Shown here one piece after another: positions 57,796 through 64,000 of a DNA stretch of 64,000 nt (positions within the stretch are counted from its first letter, which is position 1; each line of letters opens with the position of its first letter). The notes below the pieces were generated by a model. That model was not told where the DNA came from. It did not search any database and saw only the letters and a list, made by a program, of their open reading frames with translations. The stretch spans positions 17,329,908 through 17,393,907 of the forward strand of contig CM038222.1 of assembly GCA_021442155.1 (NCBI GenBank), written 5' to 3'. The position numbers and the translations under genes are program-made. The DNA comes from Cymbidium sinense. Lineage: Eukaryota > Streptophyta > Magnoliopsida > Asparagales > Orchidaceae.

Positions 57796-59191
57796 TTCCT
57801 AAATAAAAACTATGCATAAAATTAAAATTAAATAAACTTAAAATAAACTTAAAATAGAATAAAATAAAAACTAAATTAAAACCTAAACTTAAAAAATAAA
57901 TCTAAAATAAATAAATCATAAAACCTAAACCCTACTAAAAAAAAACTGATCCTAAAATAAAAACAAAATAAACCTAAACCTAAACTAAAATAAATAAAAC
58001 TTAAACCTAAACTTAAAATAAACTAAACCTAAACCCTAAACTAAATAAAATAAAATAAACTAAAAATAAACCTAAATCTAAACTAAAAAATAAAACTTAA
58101 AAATAAACCTAAATGAAAAAATAAATAAATTAAAAACCTAAATAAAAACCTAATCCTACACCTAAAATAAAATAAAATAAATAAATAAAATAAAATAAAT
58201 AAAAACCTAAACTAAACAAAAATAAAATAAAAATAAACTTATGAATAAAAACCTAAATAAAAAAAACTAAACGTAAAATAAAAATAAAATAAATGAAAAA
58301 TAAAATATAATAAGAACTAAATAAAACCCTAAACCTAAAAAATAAACTTAAAAATAAAACCTAAAAATAAATAAAAAATATAACCAAAACCTAAAATAAA
58401 AATAAAATAAACAAAATAAAATAAATCTAAATTTAAACTAAAATAAATAAAACCTAAACCTGAACTTAATAAAATAAGATAAACTAAAAATAAACCTAAA
58501 CCTAAACATAAAAATAAATCCAAAAAATAAACCGAAATCAAAATCTAAAAAAATAAAATATAAACTTAAACTTAAAAATAAAAAATAAAACCTAAACCAT
58601 AAGAATAAAATAAAAATTAAACTCAACTAACAAAACACTAAACCTAAAAAATAAACTAAAATAAAAAACCTAAACTAAAATAAATAAAAATAAATATACT
58701 AAATAAAATAAAAATAAACCTAAATAAGAATAAATAAGATAAAGTCAAATAAATAAAATAAGCTAAATAAACTAAATAAAACCTAAAACTTTGCTTAATT
58801 AAAACTCATAAACTAAATCCTAACCCAAGTACACCCTAAACCCCCCAAACCCTCCACTCCCACCTTACTCATAACCACCCTAAACCATAAATCCTAAACC
58901 TACCCTAAACTCTAAACCCTAAACCTAAAACCTAAACCCTAAACCCTAAACCACTATACTAAACCTAAATCCTAAACCCCAACCACAACCTAAACTACCC
59001 TAAACTAAACCTTAAAACCTACAACCCTAAACCCAAAACCTTAAATCATAAACCATAAACCCTAAACCCTAAATCATAAACCCTAAACTAACATTAAACC
59101 ACAAACCCTAAACTCAAAACCTTAAACCTTTAACCCAAAACTAACCCTAAACTAATGTTACCCTAACCATAAACTACCCCTAAACCTTAAG
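57796..59191. repeat. Telomere-like array, block 8
   Basis: Begins as CCTAAA/AAATAAA-rich sequence at the broken element. It passes a TTGCTTAATTAAAA marker near 58791 and becomes canonical CCCTAAA to 59190. Hydrophobic minus-strand frames (58335-58626) are simple translations of the repeat. Confidence 0.95.
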
Positions 59192-59680
59192 AATGGGTAG
59201 AACCTTGATGGTAGGAACATCACCATCAACTAGCCTCAGTCTAGATCTAGCGATGGAGGCAAAGGCAGAGGCAGTGGTTATCGAAGTTGTAGTGGGGGGA
59301 TCTGGAGGTGCTGGTGGATATGGAAGTGGTGGACGGAGCATTGGTGGTTATGGATGCTGGAGGTACGATGGAGGTTACAACCATGGTGGTGGTGGAGGGA
59401 GAGATTGAGAATACGATGGCGAATCCCATTACTCGAGAGGCGGGGGTGGTTCTGATGGGAACTGGAGAAACTGAAGAATGATAGATCTGATCTGTTGCAT
59501 ATGGAACTGTGTCTTTACAATAGAGATGGTTCTACTTATCTAGGGTTTTTGATTTGCTCTATGGATGCTCATTTTTTATCTATGTCATCTCTTGTGTTTT
59601 AGAAAACTTGGGTTGCTACTAGGTTGATGAAATTGAAAGATAAAATGGTGATTTTGAATTTGTTCTCTATTAAAACAAAA
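59192..59680 (+). pseudogene. GR-RBP 3'-end pseudogene, copy 5
   Basis: The frame from 59192 starts N-G-stop-NLDGRNITIN-stop and continues into the glycine-rich tail (GGAGGYGSGGRSIGGYG). Stops lie at 59198-59200 and 59231-59233. An extra G in the run near 59295-59301 shifts the frame by one. The end SDGNWRN and TGA is at 59472-59474. The first 20 residues are the clearest match to a GR-RBP RRM end in the window despite the stops. The 3'UTR continues to the A-run at about 59680. Confidence 0.85.
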
Positions 59681-60983
59681 ACCTTAAACCCTAAACCCTA
59701 AACTAAAACTTAAACCTTATACATAAAACCTAAATACTAAAACCTAAACCCTCAACTTTAAATCCTAAACCCTAAATCCTAAACCCTAAACCCTGAACCC
59801 TAAACCCTAAACTAACCCTAAACCATAAACCGTAAACCCTCAACCCTAAAAAGCAAAAAACCTAAACTAAATAAAACCTAATAATAAAATAATTAAAAAA
59901 ACTTAACCAAAATAAAATAAAATAAATAAATAAATAAATAATACATAAACTAAGTCCTAAACTAAAACTTAAACTTAAACCTAAATTTAAAATGAAAATA
60001 AAAAAAAAATAAAAACTAAACTAAAATAAGAGAAATAAAAACCTAAACTAAACTAAAAAAAATAAAATACCTAAATAAAATAAAAACCAAACATAAAAAA
60101 ATAAAATAAAATAAAAACTAAATAAAAATCTAAACCTAAAAAATAAACCTAAAAATAAAAAGTAAAAATAAATAAAAAATAAAACCTTAACCTTGAACTA
60201 AAAAAATAAACCTAAACCTAAAATAAAAATAAAATAAACAAAATAAAATAGACCTAAACCTAAATTAAAATAAATTAAACTAAAATAAATAAAACCTAAA
60301 CCTAAATAAAAACTAAATAAAATAAAATAAACTAAAAATAAACCTAAACCTAAATTAAAAATAAACCCTAAAATAAACCTAAAATAAAAACCTAAAACTT
60401 AAACCTAAAAAAAAAATAAAAACCTATACATAAACCTAAAAAGAAAAAATAAAACTTAAACTTAAAAAATAAAATAAAAATAAAACCTAACTAAAAATAA
60501 ACCTAAACCTAAAAATTAAACTAAAATAAAAAACCTAAACTAAAATTAATAAACCTAAAATAAATAAACTAAACTAAATAAAAATAAAAAATTAACCTAA
60601 ATAAAAATAAAAAATAAAATAAACTCAAATAAATAAAAGATAAACAATCAGTTTACTTAATTAAAAAAACCATAAACTCTAAATCCTACACCATAAATCC
60701 TAAACCCTGAACCTTAAAACTAATCCTTAAACCTAAACCCTAAACCTACAACCATAAACCTACAACTCTAAACCCTAAACCCTAAACCCTAAACCTTAAA
60801 CCAGAAAACCCTAAGCCATAAACCCTAAAACATAAAACCCTGAACCATGAACCCTAAACCCTAAAAACTTAAACCGTAAACCCTAAACCCTAAACCCTAA
60901 AATCGATAACCCTAGACACTAAACCTTAAATCCAAAACCCTAAATTCTAAACCCTAAACCCTAAACTAACTCTAAACCCTAAG
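59681..60983. repeat. Telomere-like array, block 9
   Basis: One full module between GR-RBP copies 5 and 6: canonical CCCTAAA, a GCAAAAAACCTAAAC transition near 59850, AAATAAAATA/CCTAAA, a CAGTTTACTTAATT marker near 60649, then CCCTAAA again. It is the simplest example of the module. Confidence 0.95.
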
Positions 60984-61461
60984 AATACGTAGAACCTTGA
61001 TGGTAGGAACATCACCATCAACTAAGCTCAGTTTAGATCTGGTTGTGTAGGCAAAGGAGGAGGCAGCAGTCATCATAGTGGTGGTGGTGGATCTGAAAGT
61101 GCAGGTGGATATGGAGGTGGTGGATGGAGTAGTGGTGGTTATGGTGGTGGGAGGAGCGATGGAAGTTACAAACAAGGTGGTGGTGAAGAGAGAGATCAGG
61201 GATATGATGGTGAATCTACACTGAGGTGGGGTGGTTCGATGAGCTGAGAAAGCGAAGAACGACCAATCCGATCTGCTGCTTATAGAACTATGTCTTTACA
61301 GTACATATGGTTCTACTTATCATGGGGTTTTTTATTTGCTCTATGGGTGCTCATTTTTTATCTATGTCATTGCTTGTGTCTTAAAAAACTTGGGGTGATA
61401 CTTGGTCGATGAAATTGAAAAGAATAAATGTTGAATCTGAATTTGTTCTCGATCAAAAAAA
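60984..61461 (+). pseudogene. GR-RBP 3'-end pseudogene, copy 6
   Basis: The frame from 60984 reads N-T-stop-NLDGRNITIN-stop-AQFRS, then a glycine-rich tail (AGGYGGGGWSSGGYGGGRSD). Stops lie at 60990-60992 and 61023-61025, and a deletion destroys the usual SDGNWRN end (about 61230-61256). The 3'UTR keeps AATAAA at 61423-61428, 27 bases before an A-run that begins at 61455. It is followed by the linker and AT array, as for copies 1 and 4. Confidence 0.85.
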
Positions 61462-61767
61462 CTTTAAACCCTAAACACTAAACCCTAAACCCTACAAACC
61501 ATAAACCCTAGACCCTAAATCCTAAACCCTAAACCCTAAATCCTAAACACTAATCCATAAACCCTAAACCCCAAACCCTAAACCCTAAATCCTAAAACCC
61601 TAAACCTAAGCCCTAATCTTTAAAACCATAAACCCTAAACCATAAACTCTACAACCCTAAACCATAAACCCTAAACCCCAAACCATAAACCCTAAATAAC
61701 CTTAAACCCTAAAGCCTAAACCCTAAACCCTAAACCTTAAACCCTAACCCTAAACCCTAAATCGTAA
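61462..61767. repeat. Telomere-like array, block 10
   Basis: Mostly canonical CCCTAAA and single-base variants between GR-RBP copy 6 and the linker, equivalent to 1635-1997 and 23011-23334. Confidence 0.95.
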
Positions 61768-61911
61768 ACCTTGAATTAAGATGTCATTAGGAGTATATCT
61801 AAAGAATGACCTAATCCTAACATAATTATGGTAGCTTTTAGAAAATCTCTTCAAGAGACTTTCTCTTGATTGTTAAAGATTTGAATAACCTAAACCCTAA
61901 CCCAAAATCAT
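61768..61911. repeat. Conserved linker of the GR-RBP/AT-array unit, copy 3
   Basis: Third occurrence of the CCTTGAAT.AAGATGTCATTAGG linker, in the same order as at 1998 and 23335. Confidence 0.85.
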
Positions 61912-62195
61912 ATTATATTATCATATATTATAGTATAACGTAGCATCATATATTTGAGCACAGAGTGATGTGTTTTTGGATGTTATAAGATGTTTTGAAA
62001 AGTTTTAGTATATTATGCTATTGATCCCAATATTCTATATTAATATAAATCATAAAAATATTGATTTAATAAATTAGATGATGAAATTTATTAAATTTGA
62101 AGTGGGAATTAGGTTGTAGTACCAAAGGTGTGCTACACCACTTGTAGTCTAAAAAGTAAGATTTTATGTTCAAAATAAATATTATATGTTGTAGC
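61912..62195. repeat. AT-rich array, copy 3 (truncated)
   Basis: Matches the first 280 bases or so of the arrays at 2139 and 23475, then stops at ATATGTTGTAGCA, where AATAAAAAATAAAACC begins. The rest of the unit (ladder and pol) is absent. Confidence 0.85.
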
Positions 62196-64000
62196 AATAA
62201 AAAATAAAACCTAACCTTAAAAAATAAAATAAAAATAAAACTAAGCTAAAAACTAAGCCTAAACCTAAACATAAACCAAAAAAATAAACTAAGGTAAAAA
62301 ACTATACTAAAATAAATAAAGTAAATTAAATAAAAATAAAAAATAAACTTAAATAAAAATAAAATATAAAATATACTAAATAAACCTAAACATACCAATA
62401 TACATAATTTAAAAATAACTAAATAAATAAAATAAAAAATTCCAATCCTAAACTCTAAATAACCTCCCTAAACCAACAACCTTAAACCACAAACACAGCC
62501 TAAAATCCTGACCCTAAACCATTAAAACCTAAACCCTAAATCCTAAAACCATAAACCCTAAACCAGGTACCTTGGGACCAACTACCCTAAACCCTATATC
62601 ATAAACCATAAACCCCAAACCCTAAACTCTAAACCCTAAACCCTAAAACTTAAACTAAATAAAACCAAAAAATAAAATAAATAAATAAACCTAAACATAA
62701 CTAAAATAAAAAAAATAAAAATCCATACTAAAACCTAAACCTAAACCTAAAACTAAACCTAAAATTAAAATAAAAAACTAAATTAAAATAAACCAAATAA
62801 AAACCTAAAGTAGCAAAAAAATATAATAAACATAAAAATAAAAAACCTAAATAAAATAAAACCCAAACAAAAAATAATAACAAAATAACCTAAAATAAAA
62901 TAAAATAAGAACTAAATAAAAACATAAAGCTTAAAAATAAACCAAAAAAATAAAACCTAAAAATAATAAAAAATAAAACTTAAACCCTAAACTTAAAAAA
63001 AACCTAAATAAAATAATCTAAATTTAAATAAATAAAACCAAAACCTAAATCTAAAATAAACTAAACCTAAACTCTAAATTAAATAAAATAAGGTAAACTA
63101 AAAATAAACCTAAACCTAAAATATAAAATTAAACCTAGAATTAAACCTAAAATATAAACTTAAAACCTAAACCTAAAAAAATAAAATAAATACCTAAACC
63201 AAAAAATAATAAATTAATAAAACCTAAACCTAGAAAATAAAATAATAATAAAACTCAAATAAAAAATAAACTTAAACTTAAACCTAAAAACTAAACTAAA
63301 ATAAAAAACCTAAACTAAAATAAATAAACAAAAAATATATAAACTAAACTAAATAAAAATAAAAAATAAAAATAAAATAAAATAAACAAAGAAAAATAGA
63401 AATAAACGATAAACCTAAATCTGCGGGTTTACTAATATTTTTTTTTTCCAAAACCCTAAACACTAAACCTAAACCATCCCTAAATCCACTGACCCTAAAT
63501 GACTAAACATTAAACCTGCAACCATCCTGCACTGACCCTAAATCCTGGGCCTTAAACCATACCCTATGACCCTACCCAGGCCACTAAACCCTGACCCTAA
63601 ACCCTGAAACCACTACAGGCCCTAGGCTGACCTGAGCTAGGCTATGGCACGGATCCTGGACCTGACTACCCACCCTAAACCCCAGGCCACAAACCACTGA
63701 GCCTGAGGCACACACTGGGCCCTAAACCCTAGGCCCTAAACTCCCAAAATCTAAGACCACGGACCACACAGGCCTGAGCCCTGATCCCACTGACCCTAAA
63801 CTCAGACCAGGAGGGATGGGCCATGACCACTGAACCCAGGCCACACCCTACCAAATCTTAAACCCTAAACCATAACCCCAAACCCACCCTAATAAACTTA
63901 TAAATAATACCTAAACCAGATAAATTAAACCTAAACTAAACTAAATAAAATAAATTAAATGAAAAATAAACCTAAACCTAAACTAAAGTAAAGCATAAAA
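62196..64000. repeat. Telomere-like array, block 11, with a G-containing patch
   Basis: Degenerate CTAAA sequence with module markers near 62399 and 63427. From about 63455 to 63890 the repeat gains many G-bearing words (CCCAGGCC, CCTGGGCC, CACTGACCC, GCCTGAGGCACAC) while CCCTAAA is still visible between them. After 63890 the usual AAATAAA/CCTAAA form returns to the window end. No gene. Confidence 0.9.

Noticed and set aside
58335..58626. Minus-strand hydrophobic open frames
   Set aside because: They are direct translations of AAATAAAATA/CCTAAA repeats.

Overview
This window reads as nuclear plant DNA of subtelomeric or interstitial-telomere type. Three signs point that way: long arrays derived from the plant telomere repeat (CCCTAAA on the + strand), pieces of a plant glycine-rich RNA-binding protein (GR-RBP) gene, and fragments of a plant Ty3/gypsy retrotransposon of the Tat lineage. 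I see no intact gene, tRNA, rRNA or CRISPR array. Every coding sequence I recognise is a broken fragment. The species cannot be named from this sequence.

Layout. 1-9741: telomere-like repeats, a GR-RBP 3'-end pseudogene (1150), an AT-rich degenerate array (2139-3590), a ladder of tandem repeats (4210-6130) and minus-strand retrotransposon pol copy A (6131-8840). 9742-22541: GR-RBP copies at 9742 and 18134 in about 12 kb of telomere-derived DNA with a higher-order organisation. 22542-46017: a second version of the 1150-8840 segment (GR-RBP, AT array, ladder, pol copy B). It is split by a 13.9-kb insertion (27554-41496) with TG...CA ends and an exact 5-bp target duplication, AAGAG. 46018-47860: an unrecognised plus-strand coding remnant and a T-rich block with a 48-bp minisatellite. 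47861-57795: telomere-like repeats, then ladder and pol copy C, then an inverted truncated copy of the end of the 13.9-kb element. 57796-64000: telomere-like repeats, GR-RBP copies at 59192 and 60984, a third fragment of the AT array, and more telomere-like DNA with odd G-containing patches.

How it fits together. A 5'-truncated GR-RBP transcript end (last RRM residues, glycine-rich tail, 3'UTR, A-run) sits between telomere-like arrays. All six readable copies share one 5' breakpoint, which indicates one founding insertion followed by co-amplification with telomeric DNA. Tat-lineage fragments were carried along or cut at telomere-like junctions. The 13.9-kb element inserted later into one copy. 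Part of the telomere-like degeneracy may come from sequencing or base-calling error, so structural claims inside those blocks need raw-read support.
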